Shown: positions 17,233 through 24,118 of the stretch, piece after piece
How the letters are laid out: each line of letters begins with the position of its first letter
How positions within the stretch are numbered: position 1 is the first letter of the stretch
Assembly (NCBI GenBank): GCA_018700055.1
Contig: JABISL010000038.1
Coordinates: forward strand, 1-64,000
Reading direction: 5' to 3'
Length of the DNA: 64,000 nucleotides
From: a bacterium
GTDB taxonomy: Bacteria > Margulisbacteria > Marinamargulisbacteria > UBA817 > JABISL01
Made by a program: the position numbers and the translations under genes
Notes under the pieces: model-generated
Told to the model about the DNA's origin: nothing
The model's input: the letters and a program-made list of their open reading frames with translations, nothing else
Databases searched by the model: none

Positions 17233-18345
17233 TTATATAAACGAAACGCTAATGGATTCGGGTCCGACGTAGGTTGAGAGCACTGCGCTGTTTTGATGAA
17301 ATGTTATAGGGACAGTGGGGTGATGTTCCTCAAAGTGCGCTGCCAATGCTTTCGTGTCCTTACAAAGGTGGCCATGAGTGATCGCAACCTTTTTTAGGTA
17401 ACCGCCACGACACTCCACCTCTTCTTCGAAGTGCTCTAAGATTTTGGTCACTGCTTCGCTGCGATTACGACAACAATCAACCACTTCAATCATTCCTTTG
17501 TCTTGTTTGATCGAAAGCACAGGCTGCCATTCTGTAATGGTGTTCATAATCATTTGTTTGGCAGGGTTTGTCTCATTTTTAGGGTCATTCATGTAGAATT
17601 TGAGGTCGCTTGTTGTAATAATGTCCGCTACCATCGCGCTGTTTTTTTGAACCAAAAGATCCATTTCTTCCGTTGAATATTGCTCGTTAATCCCTTCAAC
17701 CAACAACTGGACCAACAGTCCTAGTCCGGCACCCATAGACTTAGTATCAATCACTGTTACTTTGACTATGTCTTTTACTTTTAGTGCTGCGGTTCTCGCA
17801 TTTTGAGCCGTTTTAGAAAACTCTGGTGACAAATGGACTGAGTATATCTCTGTAAGGCCTTTTTTCTGAAGTCCTGTATAGGTGCTAATAAAGTCGGCCT
17901 CAGAGACGGCTTCAATGATTGGCTCCGCGCCCTCTTTACGTACCTGCGCCCACATCTTTGATTCTGTTTTACTACTGTCCTGGGTAGTTTCTCCCCCGAC
18001 TTTTATTTGTATTGGAATTGTTTTTAAAAAAGGAATGTCGCTTAGTTTTGATGGCAAGCTGGCGGTGCTGTCTGTCACAACCGCTTTTTTATTAAGTTTT
18101 GCGGCGCCTTTTTCGCCAAAGAGTTTTACCTTGATTACATCCAATGGTAAATCGTCTTCTTTTTGAAGCTTGCGAATGTTTCTCAAAATGACAATATCCT
18201 CATCATCAAATAACCGAACACCGCCTTCGCTTCTCTTAACATGAGGCAAGAGACCCATTTGGTCATAGTACCTTACTGTTCTTGGCGTAATACCTAGGGT
18301 TTTGGTGATATGTCCAATTTTATATAGCTTGCGCTCTTTCTTCAT
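17233..18345 (-). CDS. MerR-type regulator fused to a DegV fatty-acid-binding domain
   Basis: A 370-residue protein. Residues 5-75 are a MerR winged helix-turn-helix (YKIGHITKTLGITPRTVRYY, GLLPHV, GGVRLFDDEDIVILRNI). After a short linker, residues 87-370 match a whole DegV domain: VTDSTASLP (90-98), VHLSPEFSKTAQNA (170-183), VIDTKSMGAGLGLLV (198-212), W-PVLSIK-D-G (near 273), ITHGHLCKD and the ending LSTYVGPESISVSFI. DegV proteins bind long-chain fatty acids and serve fatty-acid kinase. Here the DegV part most likely senses a lipid and controls DNA binding. ATG 18345 has AGGAG upstream. The gene is divergent from rpe, and no fatty-acid kinase or lipid gene lies next to it. Confidence 0.9.
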   Translation of the reverse strand: MKKERKLYKIGHITKTLGITPRTVRYYDQMGLLPHVKRSEGGVRLFDDEDIVILRNIRKLQKEDDLPLDVIKVKLFGEKGAAKLNKKAVVTDSTASLPSKLSDIPFLKTIPIQIKVGGETTQDSSKTESKMWAQVRKEGAEPIIEAVSEADFISTYTGLQKKGLTEIYSVHLSPEFSKTAQNARTAALKVKDIVKVTVIDTKSMGAGLGLLVQLLVEGINEQYSTEEMDLLVQKNSAMVADIITTSDLKFYMNDPKNETNPAKQMIMNTITEWQPVLSIKQDKGMIEVVDCCRNRSEAVTKILEHFEEEVECRGGYLKKVAITHGHLCKDTKALAAHFEEHHPTVPITFHQNSAVLSTYVGPESISVSFI

Positions 18346-18374
18346 CGCCAGGTCTCCTGTGTAACCCCATTAGT

Positions 18375-18390
18375 TGATATCACCATATCA
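18375..18390. promoter_or_regulatory. Dyad, possible MerR-DegV operator
   Basis: TGATAT-CACC-ATATCA, a perfect 6-4-6 inverted repeat 30 bases upstream of the regulator start, where its own -10 would lie. MerR regulators bind dyads between the -35 and -10 of target promoters and often autoregulate. AACCC/GGGTT (18363-18367 and 18396-18400) flank it as a second, outer inverted pair. Confidence 0.4.
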
Positions 18391-18465
18391 TGTAAGGGTT
18401 TTCGGTACAATAAATTTGTTGACGTGATTCGAGGCTAAATAGGGCCTTTTTTTCGCATTAGATTT

Positions 18466-18474
18466 TGCTATAAT
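18466..18474 (+). promoter_or_regulatory. Extended -10 promoter of rpe
   Basis: TGCTATAAT, a perfect extended -10, 28 bases before the rpe ATG; a transcript would start near 18481 and keep the AAGGAG ribosome site at 18489-18494. The -35 region is poor, as often seen with extended -10 promoters. Confidence 0.75.
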
Positions 18475-18502
18475 GAGGGTCCATTTTAAGGAGTGATTCA
18501 TC

Positions 18503-19222
18503 ATGTCTTCAGTTCAAGTTTCCGCCAGTGTATTATCCGCAGACTTTTCTCGCCTTGGGGAAGAGGTTCAGCTTACTGAAGCCGCTGGTGCTGATTCCTT
18601 TCATTTAGATGTGATGGACGGGCACATGGCTCCCAACCTTTCCTTTGGTCCTCCAATCATCAAGGCCATTCGTGAAAAAACATCTTTGCATTGCGATGCT
18701 CACTTAATGATTGATCAGCCATGGTTGTTTATTGATGACTATGTGAACTGTGGTATGGATAGTATTTTGATTCATGCAGAAGCTTATGACACATCCCCAA
18801 TTGACCATACTCTCATTAATACCGTTCCAAGAAGTAGTAAATCCATCAAAATCGATGAATTAGCCCGTGATTTGGCATATATCAAGTCTAAAGGTGTTAG
18901 TGCTGGCGTTACCCTTAATCCAGGAACATCTGTTGCCTGTATTGAGTCTATTTTGGACCAATGTGACAGCATTTTAATTATGTCTGTAAACCCTGGGTTT
19001 TCTGGCCAAGCCTTTATCCCCGAAGTTATGGATAAGGTTCGTACACTACGAAACGACTACAGCTATACTCGTGATATCAAAATCGATGGTGGTATCAACA
19101 AAGACACCGCGCCTTTGGCTGTCGCCGCAGGTGCAAATGTCTTGATCTCCGCCTCTTACTTATATGGGTCATCAGACTACAAAGCCGCTATTTCTGGTCT
19201 GCAATCTCTAACCCAAGCCTAA
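18503..19222 (+). CDS. rpe: Ribulose-phosphate 3-epimerase
   Basis: Interconverts ribulose-5-phosphate and xylulose-5-phosphate in the pentose phosphate pathway. The 239-residue TIM barrel has SASVLSADFSRLGEE, FHLDVMDGHMAPNLSFGP with the catalytic Asp, CDAHLMI, GVTLNPGTSV, IMSVNPGFSGQAF and KIDGGINKDTA. The ribosome site is ideal. It is convergent with trxA. Confidence 0.96.
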   Translation: MSSVQVSASVLSADFSRLGEEVQLTEAAGADSFHLDVMDGHMAPNLSFGPPIIKAIREKTSLHCDAHLMIDQPWLFIDDYVNCGMDSILIHAEAYDTSPIDHTLINTVPRSSKSIKIDELARDLAYIKSKGVSAGVTLNPGTSVACIESILDQCDSILIMSVNPGFSGQAFIPEVMDKVRTLRNDYSYTRDIKIDGGINKDTAPLAVAAGANVLISASYLYGSSDYKAAISGLQSLTQA

Positions 19223-19243
19223 TAAACTTCGGTTGATGTTTAT
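19222..19243. terminator. Weak bidirectional hairpin between rpe and trxA
   Basis: ATAAAC (19222-19227) pairs with GTTTAT (19238-19243) across a 10-base loop. It spans both stop codons of the convergent genes. The stem is short and AT-rich, so terminator function is uncertain. Confidence 0.35.
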
Positions 19244-19560
19244 ATTAAAGCTTCAAGTTCTTCTGTAAAAGTATCTTCGGGTTTGAATCCTACGATACGT
19301 CCGGCTTCATGACCATCCTTGAAAACGATACAACAAGGAATGCCTGTGATTTGCATTTTTTGTGCTGTCTGAGGACTTTCGTCTGTGTTTAATTTACATA
19401 CTTTTACTTTACCTTCAAATGCAGTTGAAACGGATTCAACAATCGGCGCCAACATTCTGCAAGGCCCACACCATTCCGCCCAAAAGTCGACAAGGACCGG
19501 GATAGAACTATTGAGTACTTCCTCTTGAAAATTAGCGTCATCTACTTTGTTTACAGCCAT
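19240..19560 (-). CDS. trxA: Thioredoxin
   Basis: A 106-residue cytoplasmic disulfide reductant. The active site WCGPC is at residues 30-34, with the conserved DFWAEW before it and the cis-proline loop TGIPCCIVF later. The extra Cys-Cys next to the cis-proline (GIPCC) is less common. ATG 19560 has a strong GGAGG. It is a stand-alone gene between convergent rpe and dgt. Confidence 0.97.
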   Translation of the reverse strand: MAVNKVDDANFQEEVLNSSIPVLVDFWAEWCGPCRMLAPIVESVSTAFEGKVKVCKLNTDESPQTAQKMQITGIPCCIVFKDGHEAGRIVGFKPEDTFTEELEALI

Positions 19561-19656
19561 GATATATCCTCCATCACCATTTATATAGGTGGTTATTATC
19601 TAAGTTATTCTATAGTTTAGTGGACAAGGTTACAGACAGTAAAGTGTTTGGAAGAC

Positions 19657-19679
19657 TTACTGAAAAAGTGCCTCGTATT
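19657..19679. repeat. 23-bp direct repeat, copy downstream of dgt
   Basis: Identical to the 23 bases at 19770-19792, which encode the last residues and the stop codon of dgt. The two copies flank a roughly 90-bp element. Confidence 0.9.
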
Positions 19680-19686
19680 TATTTAG

Positions 19687-19764
19687 ATAAGATTCCCTTT
19701 AACCTTCGGTAAAGATGAATCGCTTTCACTCGAAATAAATTCGAGTTCTCTCAGCCACAAGCGC
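19687..19764 (-). repeat. Small intergenic repeat element, copy A
   Basis: On the minus strand this runs from GCGCTTGTGGCTGAGAGAA through TATTTCGAGTG and GATTCATCTTTACC to GAATCTTAT. It aligns along its length with 26841-26921 (for example shared GGCTGAG, TATTTCG, GATT and AATCTTAT blocks). It holds a hairpin CTCGAA-ATAAA-TTCGAG (19729-19745). It lies almost exactly between the two 23-bp direct repeats, so it looks like an inserted mini-element. Confidence 0.55.
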
Positions 19765-19769
19765 AAAAA

Positions 19770-19792
19770 TTACTGAAAAAGTGCCTCGTATT
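19770..19792. repeat. 23-bp direct repeat, copy at the 3' end of dgt
   Basis: Reads ttactgaaaaagtgcctcgt followed by att on the plus strand. On the minus strand it codes for the last dgt residues Tyr-Glu-Ala-Leu-Phe-Gln and the stop codon. The repeat boundary coincides with the stop. Confidence 0.9.
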
Positions 19793-20891
19793 CTTTTATA
19801 GCGAAAGTATCAGTCATGCCGGCAATGTAGTCAGAAATGACACGTTCTTTAGGCTCGTTTTTAATTCTTTCACGGTAGACTTGTGGGAGGAGTTTGGGAT
19901 CGGATTGAAACGCTTTAAACAAATCTTCAATAACCAACTGCCCTTTTTTATTCATCCGGTAGACTTCATGGTGTGTATAAAACTGAGTAAACAGAGTTTT
20001 TCTCAATTCTTTAGCTTCTTCTTTCATGGTTGAATCAAACGACACAACATCTTTTTTGATCTTTTGGAGATCATCAATTGTATTCAGGTCTAGTTCTTCA
20101 ATCTTAGCTTTGGTTGTATCTACAACGTTCCGGATTTGAGATGAGATCAAGTAACTATTAATCAAATATTTAAGCTCATGGTCTTCGAGGTTGCTATATT
20201 CCTCACGAATGTGCGCTTTTGCCTCACGCCAAAGCGTAACCTTCTTCTCAAGGTCACTATCAGTCAAAATACCTGATGAAAGGCCATCGTCTAAATCATG
20301 ATTGTTATAAGATATTTCATCCGCAAGATTCACTACTTCCGCTTCTAAAGAATTAAAGTCCAAGGTCATTCCCGGGTCATCATACGGTGACTTGTGTTTC
20401 ATTAGCCCCGCTCGAATTTCAAACGATAGGTTCAATCCTGGAAATTGAGGGTATTTGCTCTCAAGAATATCCACTATGCGTAGGCTGTGAAGATTGTGTT
20501 CAAACCCACCATGACTTTCCATTAGAGTGTTTAGCGTGCGCTCTCCCGCATGTCCAAAAGGAGTGTGTCCTAAGTCATGAGCCAAGGCTATTGCTTCGCA
20601 CACATCCTCATTTAAGCGTAGCATACGGCTTAAATGGCGCGATATCTGAGCCACTTCAATACTATGGGTTAATCGTGATCGAAAGTGGTCTGATTCGGTA
20701 GCAATAAACACTTGGGTCTTGTGCTTGAGTCTACGAAACGCCTTCGAATGGATTATGCGGTCACGATCACGTTGGAAACAAGTGCGATCTCCGGACGGCG
20801 GTTCTTCGAACCGTCGTCCTTTGGAGTGAATACTTTTGATAGCAAGGGGTGATAATGTCTCTACTTCTTGCTGTTCAAAAAATTCGCGCAC
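19770..20891 (-). CDS. dgt: dGTP triphosphohydrolase-like HD protein
   Basis: Hydrolyses dNTPs (typically dGTP) to the nucleoside and triphosphate, controlling the DNA precursor pool. The 373-residue protein has DRDRIIHSKAFRRLKHKTQVF, the HD-domain histidine in LTHSIEVAQ, the HD pair in ALAHDLGHTPFGHAGE, and a later aspartate in NLADEISYNNHDLDD. It starts 12 bases after tsf and so belongs to the rpsB-tsf-dgt transcript. Its 3' end is duplicated downstream (23-bp repeat). Confidence 0.92.
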   Translation of the reverse strand: MREFFEQQEVETLSPLAIKSIHSKGRRFEEPPSGDRTCFQRDRDRIIHSKAFRRLKHKTQVFIATESDHFRSRLTHSIEVAQISRHLSRMLRLNEDVCEAIALAHDLGHTPFGHAGERTLNTLMESHGGFEHNLHSLRIVDILESKYPQFPGLNLSFEIRAGLMKHKSPYDDPGMTLDFNSLEAEVVNLADEISYNNHDLDDGLSSGILTDSDLEKKVTLWREAKAHIREEYSNLEDHELKYLINSYLISSQIRNVVDTTKAKIEELDLNTIDDLQKIKKDVVSFDSTMKEEAKELRKTLFTQFYTHHEVYRMNKKGQLVIEDLFKAFQSDPKLLPQVYRERIKNEPKERVISDYIAGMTDTFAIKEYEALFQ

Positions 20892-20903
20892 AGGGTGGTT
20901 AGC

Positions 20904-21713
20904 CTACCCGAGTGAATATCGTCGAAAGCCTTCTATCGTTACCCCTTCAGGTAAGATTTGTTTGATGGCTTTTTTGTCATCTTTAACAAAGCTTTGTTCC
21001 AATAAACATACTTCTTTATAGAATTTGTTGATTTTCCCTTCAACCATTTTGTCGATTACCTGAGCTGGCCGACCTTCGTTTTCCGCTTGTTTACGAATCA
21101 CATCTTTTTCTTGGTCGATTTCGTCAGTTGGGACTTCTTCAGGTCGTGTATAAAGTGGGTTAAGTGCGGCCACTTGCATAGCAACATCTCTTCCTGTTTC
21201 ATCTTCAATCGTTCCAGAAAATCCTACCAATACGCCAATCTTTCCGTTTTGGTGAATGTAGTCTGTGACTACGCCTTCGGTAACAAACCGTTCAAAGTTC
21301 CCTATCGTCAGATTTTCACCAACACGTGCAATTCCATCGGCAATAACGTCTTTTACAGTTTTGCCTCCAACTTCTATGCCGTCGATTGTTTCTGAAGTAA
21401 TTCCATCAGTGTTAAGTACAACCTTTGCCAACTGGTTTCCCAATTGAATAAATGCGTCGTTGTTTCCTACAAAGTCAGTTTCACAATTTAGTTCTAGAAT
21501 CGCGCCTGTATTTCCTGAAATCACAGTGAATACACGCCCTTCTTTAGTTTCTCTATCTGCTTTTTTTTCAGCTTTTGCAATTCCCTTTTCTCTAAGGTGC
21601 TTAATTGCAGCGTCCATATCGCCATTGGTTTCGGTTAGGGCTTTTTTACAGTCCATCATTCCTACGCCTGTTTTTTCTCTAAGTTCTTTTACCTGTGCTG
21701 CTGTAATACTCAT
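20904..21713 (-). CDS. tsf: Translation elongation factor Ts
   Basis: Nucleotide-exchange factor for EF-Tu. The 269-residue protein has the N-terminal VKELREKTGVGMMDCKKAL, GIAKAEKKADRETKEG, the core NCETDFVGNND and the dimerisation-domain end with CLLEQSFVKDD and KKAIKQIL. It begins three bases after the rpsB stop. Confidence 0.97.
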   Translation of the reverse strand: MSITAAQVKELREKTGVGMMDCKKALTETNGDMDAAIKHLREKGIAKAEKKADRETKEGRVFTVISGNTGAILELNCETDFVGNNDAFIQLGNQLAKVVLNTDGITSETIDGIEVGGKTVKDVIADGIARVGENLTIGNFERFVTEGVVTDYIHQNGKIGVLVGFSGTIEDETGRDVAMQVAALNPLYTRPEEVPTDEIDQEKDVIRKQAENEGRPAQVIDKMVEGKINKFYKEVCLLEQSFVKDDKKAIKQILPEGVTIEGFRRYSLG

Positions 21714-21716
21714 CGT

Positions 21717-22568
21717 TTAGTTCGCTTTTTCTTTAACGTTTAATGTGTCAGCTACTTGGTCTACAGCTACGTGGCTGCCTTGGTCTTCTTGTGTATGAGA
21801 TCCAGCTTCAACCGCATCCGCAACGACACTACAAATTAGCTTTACAGCTCGGATTGCGTCATCGTTTCCTGGGATTGGGTAAGTCACTTCATTTGGATTT
21901 GCATTGGTGTCTACCAATCCAACTACCGGAATGCCCAATTTGTGTGCCTCTTGAATAGCTAGTTGCTCTTTTTGAGTATCAATAATGAAAATTGCCGCAG
22001 GCAGTGTGTTCATATCTTTGATTCCATCTAGGTAGAATTTAAGGCGTGTTAACGTCTTAGTTCGACGCGATGCTTCTTTCTTAGATAATGTGTCAAAAAG
22101 ACCTTTTGCCATTTCGTCTTCATATTTTTTTAGCTTGTTGATGCTCTTTCTTATGGTAACTCCGTTTGTTAGCGTTCCACCTAACCAACGTTGGTTGATG
22201 TAAGGCATTTTGCATCGTGTAGCTTCCGTAATAATGGCTTCTTGTGCTTGTTTCTTAGTACCAACAAACAAAATTGTGCCACGGTTAGCGACTGTTTCTT
22301 TGATGAAATCGAAAGCCTTTTCACATAGTTTCAATGTTTGTTGAAGGTCAATGACGTGAATGTCATTCCGTGATGTGAAGATATATTTTTTCATTTTAGG
22401 GTTCCATCGTCGTGTTTGGTGTCCAAAATGAACCCCACATTCCAATAGTTGCCGCATTGTCACTGGCCCGCTCTGCTTGTGTACCTTCGGCGCCTCTTTT
22501 GTTGGTGCTGAAGCTGGTTTTTTCACTTCCACCTTCGCTGTATTCTCCGTCGTCGTCTCATTTGCCAT
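21717..22568 (-). CDS. rpsB: 30S ribosomal protein S2 with N-terminal extension
   Basis: A 283-residue S2. The family core begins at MRQLLECGVHFGHQTRRWNPKM near residue 37 and includes LFVGTKKQAQ, RWLGGTLTN and PVVGLVDTNANP. Before it lies an extra segment of about 36 residues rich in Lys, Pro, Thr and Ala. ATG 22568 is chosen because AGGAGG lies eight bases upstream; a longer open frame to 22610 lacks such a site. The C-terminus is acidic and short. Confidence 0.96.
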   Translation of the reverse strand: MANETTTENTAKVEVKKPASAPTKEAPKVHKQSGPVTMRQLLECGVHFGHQTRRWNPKMKKYIFTSRNDIHVIDLQQTLKLCEKAFDFIKETVANRGTILFVGTKKQAQEAIITEATRCKMPYINQRWLGGTLTNGVTIRKSINKLKKYEDEMAKGLFDTLSKKEASRRTKTLTRLKFYLDGIKDMNTLPAAIFIIDTQKEQLAIQEAHKLGIPVVGLVDTNANPNEVTYPIPGNDDAIRAVKLICSVVADAVEAGSHTQEDQGSHVAVDQVADTLNVKEKAN

Positions 22569-22604
22569 GTTAAGTCCTCCTAATAATTTTTGTTTTTTCT
22601 GACC

Positions 22605-22631
22605 ATCCAAATTTTCAATGGCGATTTGGAT
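22605..22631 (-). promoter_or_regulatory. Leader hairpin of the rpsB operon
   Basis: ATCCAAAT and ATTTGGAT form a perfect 8-bp stem with an 11-base loop in the rpsB 5' leader, about 36 bases before the ATG. S2 autoregulates its own mRNA in other bacteria; whether this hairpin is such a site is inference. Confidence 0.45.
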
Positions 22632-22676
22632 TGAATTACCCAGTCTTTAAAAGTGTCTGAGCTAGAATTAGAACTG

Positions 22677-22705
22677 AGTATAACTCGTGCGCAGAAAAAG
22701 GGCAA
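22677..22705 (-). promoter_or_regulatory. Promoter of rpsB-tsf-dgt
   Basis: On the minus strand TTGCCC (22705-22700), 17-base spacer, TATACT (22682-22677). The transcript would start near 22670, giving a leader of about 100 bases with the hairpin noted separately. Confidence 0.75.
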
Positions 22706-22748
22706 TACAGCTTAGCGTCTCGGCAGTTGGTCTGTTGATCCCTAATTA

Positions 22749-24110
22749 TTATTGAGGGCAATATTTTTGGATGTCTTCGAGCGAACTAATCCATATGGGT
22801 GTAATTTTGCAAGTTTTAGGAACGTGTTTCCGGTTACGCTCAGGCACTAAACAGTGGGTGAACCCAAAACTTTCGAGCTCTTTGAGTCGTTTATCAATAT
22901 TCGTTACCGGTCTAATTTCACCTGTTAAGCCAACTTCACCTATGACACCGGTGTGCTTAGGCAGTGGCGTTCCATTATGAGAGGATATAATCGCCATTAT
23001 AATTGCCAAGTCTGTGGCTGTTTCTGTGATCTTTAGCCCGCCCACAACATTTAAAAAAACATCCATACCTTGTAGCTTAAGGCCCAGTCGCTTTTCGATT
23101 GTCGCCATGCTAAGTTGGGCTCGATTTGAGTCTACACCAACAAATGTCCTTTTTCCCATTCCATATCCCGTTTCAACCACTAGCGCTTGAATCTCAGTTA
23201 AAATAGCGCGACTTCCTTCCATAATCGGTGCCACTACAGAGCCTGGGCTTGCCAATGTAGTTGGGTCCATAAATAGCTCCGATAAGGAGGTTGCATCTTC
23301 AAGTCCTTTGTCATTCATCTGCATAACTGCAATTTCATTCGTATTCGCATAGCGGTTTTTCATGGATCGAATAATTCTTAGTTCCTGGGTACGTTCCCCT
23401 TCAAAGTTCATGATGACATCTACTAAATGCTCCAGTACTTTGGGTCCAGCTAAATGACCATCTTTGGTGATATGACCAATAATAATTCCTATTGAATTAT
23501 GGTATTTTACCGCCTCAATGATCTCCATCGCACACTGACGAACTTGGTTAACGGTCCCCGATGTACCGCCTAATTCGGGGTGATTTAGCACCTGAATCGA
23601 GTCAATGATAATCAAATCCGGCTTCATTTTCTCAAACGCCTGTAATACATTTAGGCAATTGTGCTCTGAAAGAACATAAAGCGATTCTGTTTTTCCATTC
23701 AGTCGCTGCGCTCTTAGGCTAATTTGTTTTTCAGATTCTTCGCCACTGACATACAGGACTTTTAACCCTCTCTTGCTTAGGTTAATTCCCATCTGTAAGC
23801 AAAGCGTCGACTTTCCAATGCCTGGCTCCCCGCCCATTAAAGTTACGGACCCTTTAACCAGACCGGTCCCCAAAACCCTATCCACTTCTTTTATATTCGT
23901 AGATACGACCTCATCTGGCGTGATATCAATACTAGAAATCGACTGGGGGGCTTTCGTCGTCCGCGGCGCTGTGTTCAATGTCTTTTTCTTACTCGGGGCA
24001 TTTACCTCAAGCAGGGCGTTCCAGGCCGAACACTCCGTGCATTGCCCTAGCCATCTAGGAAACGTTGCATGGCACTCTACGCACTCGTATTGAACTTTTG
24101 TTGTGGCCAT
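22749..24110 (-). CDS. radA: DNA repair protein RadA (branch-migration helicase), variant KNRF motif
   Basis: A 453-residue RecA-like ATPase that promotes branch migration in recombination. It has a zinc finger (C10, C13, C24, C27), Walker A GGEPGIGKSTL, a KNRYANTNE segment in place of the usual KNRFG signature, and a C-terminal Lon-protease-like domain with GVDSNRAQLS and VIGEVGLTGEIR. The motif change (Phe to Tyr, Gly to Ala) is unusual. It lies eight bases after clpC, the usual clpC-radA order. Confidence 0.94.
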   Translation of the reverse strand: MATTKVQYECVECHATFPRWLGQCTECSAWNALLEVNAPSKKKTLNTAPRTTKAPQSISSIDITPDEVVSTNIKEVDRVLGTGLVKGSVTLMGGEPGIGKSTLCLQMGINLSKRGLKVLYVSGEESEKQISLRAQRLNGKTESLYVLSEHNCLNVLQAFEKMKPDLIIIDSIQVLNHPELGGTSGTVNQVRQCAMEIIEAVKYHNSIGIIIGHITKDGHLAGPKVLEHLVDVIMNFEGERTQELRIIRSMKNRYANTNEIAVMQMNDKGLEDATSLSELFMDPTTLASPGSVVAPIMEGSRAILTEIQALVVETGYGMGKRTFVGVDSNRAQLSMATIEKRLGLKLQGMDVFLNVVGGLKITETATDLAIIMAIISSHNGTPLPKHTGVIGEVGLTGEIRPVTNIDKRLKELESFGFTHCLVPERNRKHVPKTCKITPIWISSLEDIQKYCPQ

Positions 24111-24118
24111 TCTTAAGA

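Noticed and set aside
19740-19764. TPP-riboswitch-like CTGAGA in the repeat element
   Set aside because: Only the short CTGAGA string matches; the rest of the thiamine-pyrophosphate core is missing and it lies downstream of dgt.
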